Part shown: positions 22,598-34,390 of the stretch, one piece after another
Layout: every line of letters begins with the position of its first letter
Numbering within the stretch: the first letter of the stretch is position 1
Origin: Eurosta solidaginis
Lineage: Eukaryota; Arthropoda; Insecta; Diptera; Tephritidae
Assembly: GCF_040869045.1 (NCBI RefSeq)
Contig: NC_090321.1
Coordinates: 28,703,426 to 28,767,425, forward strand
Length of the DNA stretch: 64,000 bases
Direction of reading: 5' to 3'
Notes under the pieces: model-generated
What the model saw: the letters and a program-made list of their open reading frames with translations, nothing else
Database searches by the model: none
Told to the model about the DNA's origin: nothing
Position numbers and translations under genes: made by a program

Positions 22598-24059
22598 TGT
22601 TTTTGGTTTGTGTGACACTGCGGTTGGTCTTGAACTATTATCACTATTCACACGAGAGTTGTTTCGTGTATTTTGCCATAGTGAGCTTTTAAGTTGCCAT
22701 ATGCATAAATCTTCAGTAAGGTTTGTGAAAGGTGCGTTTTGCATGACGTACTTATAAAATATTTTGCCTTGGATGTTGGCAGTTCCAGTTTTAGTGAAGT
22801 GATTTTATTTTAATTTTTTCATCATATTTTAACTCACCATCCTTCTTACGAGTGTAAAGAAGGGGGAAACTTTAAGAAACCATATGATGACAGACTGCTA
22901 CAGATTCCAGAAGTACGTAGCACGAAGACTGGGGCAACCTAAGGAGTTTTCCACAAGAGGAGTTGGAAGTATGCAACAACTTTTTATTAAAAACGCTGAC
23001 AGCTGAGTGAAAATTAGTTGGTCCTTTGAGAAGATTCAAGGAAAAAGCAATGACGCTATGGAAAGGGACATTCTTAAGCCGGCAAAAGTGGCAGAAAGCG
23101 AGAAAGTGCTGGGAATAATAAAGAGATCTTTTGAGGAACAATAAACGTGAAATCAACAAGTTTTAGAGGTTTTAATGGAAGAAATTTCTGTGCCGGCATA
23201 GAATGCTCCAGCAAAGCGACAAAACCGAGAAAAATCTTATCTAAGGGAGAGAAATTTCTCAGACTGATAAAAAAAGGACAACAGAGAATGATCACACAGT
23301 AGTGTGCCTTGAGGCGCTATTTGGCACACGTTTTCTGTTAGGAGATGATGTGGAAGAATTGTGTATGGAAGTCTACACTCTAACACGCATATTCTGGAGC
23401 TTGTTAAGTGAAAATTGTTACAGTTTTGTTTTCATTGAAGCACTATAAATTATTGGAACAGATGAGCAATTTATGACAATACTCAATCACTCATAGCCGG
23501 AATATGGCTGTAAGTATGGTGGTAGCAGTACCAGCATTGGTAACAAATACAAATAAAATTGTATGGGTTGTGGAAAATTTTGCAAAGTTCAAATCGCCGC
23601 GTCGAGATGTTCCCTGCTATGTTGCAGATGGCAGGTGGAATGATTTTAGAATGGCTAAGAATAACCTTTGGGGATTGCATAAAACCAAACCACGTCCATC
23701 AGCTTTGAAGAATGGCTCAAGTAGTCTTAATTCCAAAGCAGAAAGAACTAGTTATCCGATACTCTGTACCTGAAAAACAACAGCGCTATTAGTACGACAT
23801 CTTTTCTGCTCAAAATACTAGAGAGTATAATAGATGCATATATTAAATCAAACATGAATGAGGCATTATTTTCTTTTAGCGCAACATGTTTACACCAGAG
23901 GCATATCAGTCGATACGACATTGCATAGGGTGGTCATAAACATTGAGAAAGTTCTAGAACATCAGGAATATGCCCTGCTTTTCTGGACATTGTAGGAGCT
24001 TTCAAAAAAGTATCGAAACGAGCAATCATTAACATTTTCACTGGATCGTAGTTCATCCC

Positions 24060-24560
24060 GTCTTAATAAATTGGATCGACTCCATAAGCTGCAAAATGAT
24101 CACGTTGCAGTCGGGTCTATGCGTGGCCACAAAACTTGTAAACAGAGAAACGCCGCAGGGTGGGATATTATCACCAATTCTATGGACGCTTATCAACAAA
24201 CAATTACTTAGGCGGGAGAAAAAAAGACCATTCAAATTCACGGTGTATGCCAATGACACTTCAGTCATCATAAGCGACAGGTGTCTACCAACAATTAGCT
24301 CTCTGACATGTCAGGCTCTTCAGGATGTACATGTCATCTGTAGTCGGGTTAATCGCCAAATATTAGGTTCCTAATTTGACTTAGCCCTAGCTTGGAGGGG
24401 TAACCATACAAGCAAAGTACAGCACAAAATATCTGTGAACTGTGACAAATAAGTTGTCGTGGAAACTCCATGTGGAAGAGAGAGCGAGAGAAGCCTCTCA
24501 TTGGGTATATACGGCAATTGTAAAGTCCAATATTTGGTAGTTTGCCAGACAGCCACATAA
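24060..24560 (+). pseudogene. Reverse-transcriptase core of the LOA/R1-like element
   Basis: The frame from 24096 reads VNRETPQGGILSPILW, the conserved 'PQGGVLSP' block, then FTVYANDTSVII, where the catalytic YADD has become YAND (the first aspartate is lost). After a shift, NKLSWKLHVEERAREAS and YTAIVKSNIW match the thumb region, and LCRSSMTALKATSTAA matches the 'GAMRTTPTAAL' block after it. The order and spacing fit RNase-H-bearing LINEs of the LOA/R1/I lineages. The lost aspartate and many stops make it inactive. Confidence 0.8.
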
Positions 24561-24959
24561 AAAAGTACATATACCAAAAAACCTAAAGGGGCTATGCAGA
24601 TCATCAATGACTGCGCTGAAAGCTACGTCGACAGCAGCAGGGCATGTCGTTCTGCAGGGCCCACATGAAGACCCAATGGCCATATATATAGCGCTGTCAA
24701 TTTCAACAAGGCTTCATGCCTCGGACAGCTTGAGTACAGGCGGTATGGAATAGTAGTTTAACGTCATTAGGTATTGGGCGAACGATCTACATGGCCCCGT
24801 GCCTGCGCTTGGAAAGAGAAATTGGGGCCACAGTAGATCCGTAGGGTTGGAGCAAGGGTGTGCAAATAGCAGAACATACTATACACTTGTAAACCGATTG
24901 TTTCAAATTAACGAAAGTTCTCGCTTGTGCTGTTCACCGCGAATAAAACAGCATAAATA

Positions 24960-25560
24960 CTGAAGGAAGCGCACTTGAGCTGTAGTCGGGTCAATGTAAG
25001 AAGTGATAGTCAGGTAGCGATAAAAGCACAAATGCAACAATATTTCAGCAAGAACTGTACTGAAATGCAAAGACCATTGCGGGGCTTCATTTAGGCTTGA
25101 CCTTACACCTATACTAGGTATCCGTTCATAAAGGGAGAGAAGATAATTTAAGGGCTGTTGAGTTAGCAAAGGAGGTGCAGCACTTGCTGAATCGACGGTA
25201 GACGTTGCAATACTTTGGGATAAGTAAAAATGGGATAGCCGTTATATCCATAAAACGTGGACAGAGGCGCTGGGCTGCAAAAATTCCAAGATTATGTCCA
25301 AATCCCACGACGTTAAACTCACAAATTTTCTCATATCTCTACAGAGAGACGGTTTAAGGCGCACAATGGGCATGCTAACTGGACACAGCCTGCTGGCTTC
25401 ACATGCTTATTAGTTAGACCTCGTCAGTAAAAGCAGGTGTAGGAAGTGCGAGCTGGAGGAAATGCGGTTGAGTACGTCCTTTGTTCGTGTCCTGAGCACG
25501 CGAGGTCAATTCTCGAGGGGCGTCAGGGTTGCCATATCGCCAGGCAACAATTAAGGTAGG
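24960..25560 (+). pseudogene. RNase H and C-terminal region of the LOA/R1-like element
   Basis: Pieces in changing frames: VRSDSQVAIKAQ (the RNase H 'DSQAAI' block, about 24990-25030), then WTEALGCKNSKIM, LRRTMGMLTGHSLLASHAY and CRKCELEEM (a C-x2-C finger-like motif). The domain order RNase H, then 'LTGH..L..H', then CxxC is characteristic of RNase-H-bearing LINEs. Expected partners of the finger (H and C after EE..EH) are not intact. Confidence 0.75.
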
Positions 25561-25710
25561 TCTCAGAAAGCATACAGTATTTGTAACGAAACTCCTGGTA
25601 CCTTATTGAGATTTTTCTGTTTGGTTGTCAAATAAATTCTGGTAATACCATCGACACATTCAGTATATAAGAGTTCTTTATTGACCGGCCAGTTCAACTT
25701 AACCTAACCA

Positions 25711-26701
25711 CTTCACATTTCTATCCTTATTTTCCTTCTCATATCCTTTCAAAAGTATGCATTACTTTTAAAAATTGTTAATAATCCAATAAACACATAT
25801 CTCTTTCTTAATGTTCATATTTTCAGATACAAGTTTATACTCAAATAACTTCAAAATATATTTATTTGCTTAAAAGATACAATTTAGGAAAGTGGAGGGC
25901 ACATACAAAATTGGAAAAAAAGGGTAAAGGTAAGCGTGAAAGTAATTTTATATCCTGTTCTTCTTCGTCTCTTTTTTCTTATACCTAAGCAAAAGCTACT
26001 AAAATCGTAAAATATACCAACACATTAACTCGAGAGTTGAAAATTGCCAACAATAAAATATTATAAATCACATAAAGTTCTGGCATGTCAACGTGTCATA
26101 TATGTACATACTCAGCTCCATATGTGTCAACTAACGAACATGTGTTAGCTAGAATTCCATTTCATTCATTCAATCATATAAACACTTGTTCATGTAAAGA
26201 GGAAAAACACTGAAAGAAAATCTTTTTTCTACGAAGGAGTTTGTATTTTGCATAGATGAACTTCAGTAAACGGAATAGATGCAATTTTTGACAACGGAAA
26301 AGGCACCCGAAATTAATAACTGAACTCGCTTATACCAGCGGCCTCGTCCGCACGAAAAAAAATTACAACATAAAATTATTGCGATATATACCGATTTGAT
26401 CCTGAAAACAGCTCCAAAACCATAAAGAAAAAATTTGAATAAGTCCCGAAAAATCCCAAAATTATAGCATTCCCGAATGGAGGAAACCGCGAAATTATCC
26501 GCAAATGGTCAAAAATGGCTTAAAAATGATCCTGTATGTAACCAGAAAACAGGGCACATATCGATAAATCAGACGATAAATATTAATCTGTCAAAAGATT
26601 CGTAAAAATAATAATATGTTATGAATCTATTGAATATTTTTTGCTACAATTTCATATATTTCCCTGATCAGATTAACCACTTCAGACCAATTGCGGTTTG
26701 A
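25711..26701. other. Unassigned AT-rich DNA
   Basis: No gene or repeat recognised between the LINE 3' end and the split Helentron-like element. Confidence 0.4.
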
Positions 26702-27625
26702 ACAAGTAAAGGTATCTAAGTTCGGGTGTAACCGAACGTTATATACTCAGCGTGAGCTTCAATTGCACATTTCATTTCAGATAAATTACTTTTATACATA
26801 ATAAGTTGCGCCGCCCGTTTAAAAAAAATGTCTCCCCATTTCTTCTTACAACAAAACTTGATAAGTCAAATATCATTGATTCAAAACTATTTTTTACTAA
26901 GTTATAGCTTATTATTCTAGACTACGACCCTTTTATACTTGTTTTGTATCAAAGTTGCCGTGGTCTTTAACCGATCCCGCCCATTTTTAAATAACTAATA
27001 AAAGGGTGGTGCCACACCCATTTTCAAAAATTTTAGTGTTTTCCAATTTAATGTTATAATTCAATTTAAAAAGTAAAATTCTATTAATACAAACTTTTTT
27101 TTCGCTAAAATATAGCTTATTATTTTCATCTACGACCCATTTAAAAATCTTTTATATAAAAGTGGGCGTGGTCTTTAACAGATCTCGCCTATTTTTGCTA
27201 TAAATATTTCCTGCTAAAGGGAAAATCTGTGTACCAAATTTTATTACGACCCGTTAATTTTTCTTCGAGTTATGGCTCCCGAAACATAGAAAATTGCTTA
27301 GTCATAAAAGGGGCGGTGCCATGCCCATTTTTTAAAATTTGAAGTTTTCCCATTTATTGTTGTAAATTAACTTGGGAAATGAAATACTATTGATATAAAG
27401 CTCTTTTTTGCAAAGATATAACTTATTTTATTCGTCCACGGCCCTTTTAAAAATCTTTTATATAAAATTGCGCGTGGTCTTTAACCGATTTTGTTAATTT
27501 TTCTTCAAAGCATTCCCTACAGTAAAGGAATTTTTTTTTTTTTCACTTAAGCAAATAAAAAAATGTTGTCTTTAGCTTTAACATTAAAGTACATATATTT
27601 AGAATATGATATGAAAAAGGTTACA

Positions 27626-27880
27626 TTAAAAACTCAAGCCCATGCGTCGGCTTTTGTTTGCCATTTCATCTAAAACTTCATCAGCGGTAACAATTTGATC
27701 ACGGTGGATGCTTAGTGATGCACAACCATTCAATCGATTTTCACTCATCGTGTTTCTCAAATAGTTTTTAATCAGCCTAAGAGTTGAAAAAGATCTCTCG
27801 TTCTTTGCCGTTGTTACTGGAAGCATACACAAGATTTTCAACAGCATTTGGAAAAGCTACAGAATCGCATTCCTGTAATA
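27626..27880 (-). pseudogene. hAT transposase C-terminal dimerisation domain (hATC)
   Basis: The frame from 27847 down to the stop at 27626 encodes LLKILCMLPVTTAKNERSFS, then TLRLIKNYLRNTMSENRLNG and SLSIHRD. This is the signature of the hATC region (V-T-x-A-x-x-ERSFS-x-L; R-N-T-M; R-L-x-x-L/C-x-x-L-x-I) of ZMYM1-like hAT transposases, a region used for dimerisation. Just upstream, ECDSVAFPN in another frame gives the preceding residues, so there is a frameshift near 27850. The catalytic DDE core is not visible. Confidence 0.85.
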
Positions 27881-28049
27881 TTAATCATAGATAAATTGAT
27901 AAAAAAAACCGAAGTACCTCCTTCAGGAATAAGTAGAATTCATGCTTTTTGAGCCTAAGCATGAGATCTAACGTATACGTATATAAAATTCAAAAGAAAG
28001 AAACTGATCGAATAGAAATAATTTAATTTAAAAAAGTCATATCTACACG

Positions 28050-28910
28050 GAAAAAACACTAATGTGTTTTTACATTTTAAAATGTGAAAAAAACATTTTT
28101 TTATTTATCAAATAATTTGAATTTTACATTTTTGAAATGAGTTTTTGATATGAAAAAAAATATAGATATTACATTATAATAATGTGTTTTCCACATGGAA
28201 AATAATGCCAAATTTGCATTATATTTCAAAATAGGATATGTGTACTTCGGAAAAATGCTGTAAATTTAACATTATTTAAATGTGGAGAATAAAATCAAAG
28301 CACGAGAATTAGTATCGTTTAGTTCGGCAAACAAACAGGAACCGTAGGCAATGTTTATATGTAGCTTGTCGCCGTGACGTAAGGGAAGAAGGTTCATGCA
28401 AATATTCAGATGCATGGAGTTTTCATATTTGCCTTTTCATTTTGATGAATGTAATCGCGGTTGAGGCAAGCGAGCAAACACCTGAATTGATTATATTCAC
28501 GCATGCAATAAGTTGGTTGATTTTAAATCAATGTCGATTATGTTCGTTTAAGCAAGTTGGATCATTGAACACGATCATGTTGCCGAATGTAAGCGAACGT
28601 TGTTGTGTTCGATTTCTGCAGTTCTCTGATATGTATGTAGATGGTCGTTAGGCAAATCTACAAGGAAACTTCTATATGAAATTATAGGAAACGTTAACAT
28701 GTACATTTGTATATTTAATAAATTGCAGAATTATTATGAGACAGAATATGATTAAAAAATAAGTGTTCACTTCGTACATACATATGCTTGCATATTAAAA
28801 ATATGATATCACCAACAAAGTAAATACGTGGCAGAATTATAAAGAAGTTGATTAACATAGACATAAAAACATCAAATATTTGAATTGTAACGACGTAAAT
28901 TATCAAATGA
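28050..28910. other. Rest of the hAT insertion, not assignable
   Basis: AT-rich. It contains 'acatttt' words (about 28065-28200) with short inverted pairings, but no transposase motif in any frame I read. Confidence 0.35.
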
Positions 28911-29151
28911 TCCTTTGGCAAGGGGGGACTTAAACCCCTAAATGCCCCCCCGTCGCTAAGCCCCTGACTCAAGTTATCGTGTTAACGGTCAGACGGACGG
29001 ACGGAGATGGACGGAAGGGCATGGCTCAATCAAATTTTTTTTCGACACTGATGATTTTGGTATATGGAAGTTTATATCTATCTCGATTCCTTTACCAACC
29101 GTTATCCAATCAAAGTTATAATACTCTGGGTACAAAGCACGCTGAGTATAA

Positions 29152-30096
29152 AAAATTGATTCCGATCACGTATCGTATAGTACGATACGGGCCTAGACTA
29201 CTTTTTAAAATCGTTTGAATCAAAATCCATTTGAACCATGAACCAAACATATGTCATAAACCACAAAGTTGGGATGTTTGAATATCTGGATGTTTCAATA
29301 TCGGGATTTTTAGATGTTGTTTGCGACTCAACACCACTAGAACTTCTAAACTAATTGAATGAAAAATAGGTACTAATCACGACGAGTTTACGGAATATAT
29401 TTTAATTTAATTCGGGAGTGTATTATTCCAAAAAAGCGTTAATTATTTTGAAAGCAATTCCATAATGATTGAAATAGTCTTAGTAATCTTGAAGTAGTCC
29501 TGAATCGATCCAGAAAACAATCCGAAATGATGACAACAGCAATTTGTATAACGTTGATGCCAAATATTATTGCTCTAGAAAAAATAAACGGAAAGTTATA
29601 GCAATTTAAAGATACCGTTTCGGAGTGGTGGCTTGGAGAAGGGGGTGAATCTGCAAACTTTACGAAATTCTATGGAGTCCCTAGGCTTAAAGCACTGCTG
29701 AAAGTTAATGTATTTAAAGTTAAAATGGCTAAAAACAATGAAAAAGCTGCTGTTCTCAAAAGGTGTAGAACCCGCTACCTTTTATTCTAAAATATATAGC
29801 CATAAGATCAAACCACACTTTTGTCTATATCTGTGCCCAATTTTATCCAAGTCAGTTTAGACGTTGTGACGTGTTTTAGTCGCAATATTATTAAGAAATT
29901 AATCGGAAGTAACTGTTCTTTGAGGGCGTGGCACCCCTTGTTATCCAAAAAGAAAAGCCAGTGGATCTTTCCAGATTATTTAATCTAAGCGTGCGAATTT
30001 CGTTTAAAAGCGCCTAGCTGTTCTTACGTGATTAAGTAATAAAGACAAACGTCTAGACATCTGGACCAACATTCAAACTTTATATTTATAATATTA
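29152..30096. other. Unassigned DNA, possibly old repeat
   Basis: Contains 'gggcgtggcacccctt' near 29924, a word style seen in the neighbouring non-autonomous repeats, but no boundary or second copy in this window. Confidence 0.35.
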
Positions 30097-30975
30097 ACTG
30101 GCAGACCCGGTAGACGCTGTTTTGCACTAACCGTGATGTAATTAGCTGCATGACTTTAAGGAAGTTTTTATCTCTTATTCTCCTTTCCCCTCTCTACCAC
30201 TTTTCTATATCCTTTTATTCCCTCCTCTCTCTGCATCTCTTTCTTCCTCACCATCTTTTCCATCCCTGCTTTTCTCGCTCTCCACAGCTCTAACTCTTTC
30301 TCCCTCGCCCGCCTTGTCTGTGCCTATCTTTCGTTATTTTCTAACTCTATCTCATTCTCAGTCTCCATCTTTTTCATTCCTGCTTTTCTCCCTATCTCAT
30401 CTTTCTCTATCTCTTTCTCAGTATCTTTCCCTTCTTTCGTTTTTCTTCACTCTAGAGCTTTTTATTCTTCTCCAGCTTGTATTCCCAGACTCATTCCCAG
30501 ACTCAGTCCCAGGCCCAGTCCCAGTCCCAGTCCCAGTCCCAGTCCCACCCCAAACTCAGTTCCAGTCCCAGTCCCAATACCAGTCCCAGTCCCAGTCCCA
30601 GTCCCAGCCCCAGTCCCAGTCCCAGTCCCAGTCCCAGCCCCAGTCCCACCCCAAACCCAGTTCCAGTCCCAGTCCCTGTCTCAGTCCCAGTCCTAATCTC
30701 AGTCCCACTTTCAGTCCCAGTCCTAGTTCTACAGGGTTGTATGTATTTTTGACTGCTGTTGCATAAAAAAATATAAACAGTAAATTTTGTAAAAAAAAAA
30801 TTAAAATTGAGGGGTGGACCACCCCACTGTTTTGGGTTATGAAAGCCTGAAAATATTGAATTCTCAGACCTACTCAAAAAATATCATTCACAAAATTTCA
30901 TGAGAATCGGTCGAGCCGTTTCGTAGGAGTTCAACCACAAACACTGTGATAAGAGAATTTTATTTATAAGATGGG
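30097..30975 (+). repeat. Interspersed repeat 'E', copy 2, with CAGTCC minisatellite
   Basis: Starts 'ctggcagacccggtagacg' and ends 'cggtcgagccgtttcgtagg', 'agttcaaccacaaacactgt', 'aattttatttataagatggg'. It contains a T/C tract (30170-30480) and then the CAGTCC array. The internal word 'agggttgtatgtatttt' is also near 12084 in copy 1 ('agggtggtatgtatttt'). Confidence 0.6.
30480..30725 (+). repeat. CAGTCC hexanucleotide minisatellite
   Basis: About 40 copies of CAGTCC with CAGCCC and CACCCC variants. Because the unit is 6 bp, all frames stay open, giving Gln/Ser/Pro repeats forward and Gly/Leu/Trp/Asp repeats in reverse. These are not proteins. Confidence 0.9.
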
Positions 30976-32234
30976 ACTTGGCATCCAGGAATTAAGCATA
31001 TGAATGTTTTTTCACATATTTTTTTGGGTGTATTAACTTAAGCTAGTAGCAAATACATTTAAGTGGCATATATCTTCTATTTGGTTGTATAAGCAATAAA
31101 ATAGCGTACATATACAACAAGAACACACCTGTGTGAAGGCACTATAAAACCATGCAAAAGCGCCTCACATACATACACACACTCATATTAGTAATGGCTT
31201 TAACTGCTGTATGTGGCCTTGCGTTTGTCGCAGTGAGGTCAACTATATATGTATGTACATACACAGCTCTACCTTACTTTGCGGCTTCCAGTGCCGACAC
31301 ACTCTTAAGAGCTTTGACAATTCTTTTCTCAAATCTTGAACCCTTTACCTGCACATCCTCCCACCTATTTACATATCTTAAAAATGTAGACAAACAAGTC
31401 GCTCAGCGCCGTAACTTGAAGATGAACATGTTATTGTTGTAAATTTGTGTTGTATTTAATTTCTTTTGTGTTCACTTTGTTGCTCATCTTATTTGCCTTT
31501 TTCTCAACCAACTTCTTTTCACACCTTGACTTTTAGTTACGTTTCTTCAACGTTATTACTTTCCTTTGCCCCCTGTAGATGTGCCTGTGGTGATGTTTGT
31601 TTGATTGTATCGTAGTGAATTAAAATAAAAAAATTGCCACAAAATTGTTTCTTCTTTAATTTTTAAATTTTGGATATTACAGCGATTTTTGGAAGTCATG
31701 GTTTTTTTTTTCAATGCAAATTTTTTATGTGGTGACATTAAGAGTGGTTGCTGTCAGAATTTAAGTTGGTAAATACGTAATCACATGCTCTTATGCAGAC
31801 AGATACCTCAGGTTTGTAAGGATATGCGCTCAGCTGTATATTTGGCCATGCCACATATGTTCCAGTTGGTCATCAAACGCACACATTCAAAAAAGTTGGA
31901 GGTCACACATAATTCACAGGCTTCACTCCCTTACAGATATACTTAGTCACCCAGCAGAAAGCTCTTAAGATAATGTTCTTCATAAGATTGCGGAAAAATT
32001 TCTTATTCAAATTTCACTTTAAGTTTTTAGTAAGCATTTGAATAGCTGATAAGATTTTGGTCTATCGGACGCGAGGAAATGCGCGAGCTCATAAACACAA
32101 GCATGACGCGTCGCTTCCAACCGTTACTTCGACAGGGGTTAAGGGAGCCTTAAAAAGGTCAATCATTCCTAATCAACATGCCCAGTTGGAATAGCTATAC
32201 ATGTTTTCAACTTTTCTTTGAAAGTCTTTGCCAT
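30976..32234. other. Unassigned DNA
   Basis: A 96-codon open frame at 31152-31442 starts with a hydrophobic stretch but has no family match I can name and no exon context. Confidence 0.4.
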
Positions 32235-33073
32235 TCCAGAATAATGGAAGATTACAAGGATAATTCCATTACCAAAGCTTTGAAACCCATCTTACGATGG
32301 TGATCATCCCGTTGTATTTCTTCATTTGACCCTATGTAGTCGATTACCAAGCATTAGTATGGCTTACATAAAATATTTAGCTCTACCGCCGCCCCAAACC
32401 CCATTCACGCTTAGATAAAATACGAATTGAAGCAGCCAAATCCTCACAAAAGGACGATGCTCGTGGCACTTGTCCTGTTAAGAGCTTTTTACACAGTTAA
32501 ATACGACAGGGTAATGTCGACCATATTGGACATAAATATTGGGTGTGACGTTTGATCAGGGTCTAAGTTTTTACGAGCATGCAACTGCAATTGTAACTTA
32601 AATCCAGAGCCGTAACAAATTCCTCAAATATCTTGCCGGCAGCATTTGGGATAAAGACAAAGAAATGCTCATTAACACTTACGAAGCAATTGGCCGGCCG
32701 ATTGCATGCTAAGCATCCTACCAAACAGGCGTTGAACCTCTATGCCAGGAATTGCCTGGCGAATCCAGTTCTTAAAGCCAAATACCCTAAGCTCGCAGCA
32801 GAGAAAAATAACCTTCACAGGGAAACGCGAGTCACTATAGCTCAACATTGGTCTAGATACTGTAACAGTTTAAACACTTATCTATCAAGAATCTCCACCA
32901 ATAAACATTATTAGTGTGCTCACATAACACTAACTATCTTTTCAATTGCAATGTGGAACCAACGCGCCTAGCTCTCCTTTTCTCTGGTTGAAATTGGAAG
33001 TTTCCCTGGACTCTTATTAGGGGATAAATCGCAATTATAGGATGGGGCGAATCACTGTTATAACAACAGCAAC
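32235..33073 (+). mobile_element. jockey-like LINE, internally deleted copy
   Basis: Reading across frames: WKITRIIPLPKL (32252-, start of the reverse-transcriptase fingers), then a large jump to VTFDQGLSFYEHATAIVT, RNKFLKYLAGSIWDKDKEML and TYEAIGRPIAC (thumb). Another deletion near 32705-32740 joins to NLYARNCLANPVLKAKYPKL and RETRVTIAQHWSRYCNSLN. The last part is closely similar to the protein at 51688-52356, so both belong to one family. The catalytic box is deleted. The 3' end is 'gcgaatcactgttataacaa' and 'cagcaac'. Confidence 0.8.
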
Positions 33074-33227
33074 ATGGATAGTTTGGTATGAATTTTCCCA
33101 ATTAGTAAAGAAGTTGAGTAATTTAGTGCACAATGCCAAACCAAGTTTAAAGTTTTAAAGTGCAGGAAGGCAAAAACTGTGATGGCCTTTAAAGAATACA
33201 TGAAAGTATTAATATGTATATTAACCT

Positions 33228-33640
33228 GGGTCGATTTGTATGAAAGAAAGTTAACCTATATCGCGCCATCGATTTTTCGATAGGATTTGGGCTCAGGAAA
33301 AAAAGTTCCACTACGCATACCCAAAAAAAAATAAATTTTGAGCCAGCAAAACAAATCGATTTTTCGACCAAAATTCTTCTAAATCACCATAAAAGAATTT
33401 TTTTTTTTCAAAAAGCTGCATTTACCAATTTTGCATTTGCCAATTTACACGAAAAAAGTACATAAAAAATGATTTGGAGCCTTGGAAATGAAAAAATACA
33501 TAAAAAATCGAAAAAATCATTGAAATTTTGCAGGCTCAAAAATTATTTTTTTTTGGGTATGCGTAGTGGAACTTTTTTTTCCTGAACCCAAATCCTATCG
33601 AAAAATCGATGGCACGATATTAGTTAATAAATCGACCCTG
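33228..33640. mobile_element. Foldback/MITE element with arms of about 110 bp
   Basis: The left arm (about 33228-33345) includes GCCATCGATTTTTCGATAGG, 'aagttccactacgcataccc' and 'attttgagcc'. The same words occur in reverse complement at about 33533-33640, with a central spacer of about 190 bp. The outer ends are GGGTCGATTT on both sides. It encodes no protein; the two short open frames that mirror each other across the arms are artefacts. Confidence 0.7.
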
Positions 33641-34390
33641 TCTAATGTATATATATATGTGCAGTTAATATACAACGTAGTCATGAACTCTTATATGAAC
33701 TTGCTTAAATACACATACATGCATATGCATAACTGTGGCATATCCTTCGAATGGGTGCAGCTTTGCTGTTGTGATAAGTGTGCCAATCTCATATACTCAC
33801 ATACCTACTTATTAATACAGTCATAAAAAATTCTAGCATGCAATACAAAGTTTATATGTACATACACATGTGTACGTAAACATCTACATATACAAACAAG
33901 GTTGAATGCAATTGCGCCACATACGCTAAAGCTTAAGTAAATGAATGGTAAGTAGCAAAAGGTTCTGCCGCAAAAGTATCCTTCATAATGACAGCAAAGT
34001 TGAAACTATAGAGCAATGGCACCTTGTAAATAACAACAACGACAATTGCTATAATAATCAAAGCAACAACTAATATAACAAAACCACAGTAACAACAATA
34101 ATTGTACTAATAGCAGGTGGCCTCAAAATGTATGCAATGTCATTGTATGTATGCATGTGTCTGTTTACCTATGTGTCTACCAACAATTTCTACTAATACT
34201 AAAACACTAATTTTTTATGTTGCTACTTAGTTAGTGCAGGTTGTGGTACAATACTCCAATATGTTAAATTTAGAAAGCAGCCATTTCTATGCACCATACG
34301 GTGACTTTAATAAATAGGCGGGCGGTGATATTAAAAGAAATTTCAAAATCTCATGAGCTGATGAAACAGACATTATATGCCAAGTGTGAA
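33641..34390. other. No recognised feature
   Basis: AT-rich, with CAACAACAA words near 34030-34100 only. Confidence 0.4.

Larger units (their letters stand above)
22860..25710 (+). mobile_element. LOA/R1-like non-LTR retrotransposon with RNase H, heavily decayed
   Basis: Runs from the linker after the endonuclease, through the reverse transcriptase, to RNase H and the 3' end 'cagttcaacttaacctaacc'. The ancestral frame is broken at dozens of sites. The linker motif (LGQPKE) is shared with the fragment at 47400-48600. The 3' end and the zinc-finger-like region are shared with 62390-63525, so the three appear to be one group. The 5' half is missing. Confidence 0.8.
27536..28966 (-). mobile_element. 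Broken hAT DNA transposon inside the Helentron-like element
   Basis: The right end on the top strand reads ...CGTCGCTAAGCCCCTG directly before the Helentron sequence. Its complement, CAGGGGCTTAGCGACGGGG, has the CAGGGGCGTAGC style of hAT ends. The C-terminal transposase domain lies near the other side. The left terminal repeat and most of the transposase are missing, and no target duplication can be matched, so deletion accompanied or followed the insertion. Confidence 0.6.
26702..29150 (-). mobile_element. Helentron-like element, family A variant, split by a hAT remnant
   Basis: Two blocks in the same reverse orientation. The left block (26702-27535) has the tail ACAAGTAAAGG, hairpin GTTCGGGTGTAACCGAAC and subterminal repeat ATACTCAGCGTG. 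The right block (28967-29150) has the opposite end, ...CACGCTGAGTATA, the GACGGACGGACGG block and 'actcaagttatcgtgttaac'. The two subterminal repeats are exact inverses and differ from those of all other copies, so the blocks are halves of one element. Compared with copy 3, about 300 bp of interior were lost at the junction. The intervening 1.4 kb carries hAT sequence. Confidence 0.7.

Noticed and set aside
30314..30877. Ser/Gln/Pro-rich and, in reverse, Gly/Leu/Trp/Asp-rich open frames
   Set aside because: Entirely produced by the CAGTCC hexanucleotide array; a 6-bp unit without a stop keeps every frame open.
31152..31442. 96-codon frame with a hydrophobic N-terminus resembling a signal peptide
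   Set aside because: No family recognised and no supporting context; chance open frames of this size are common here.
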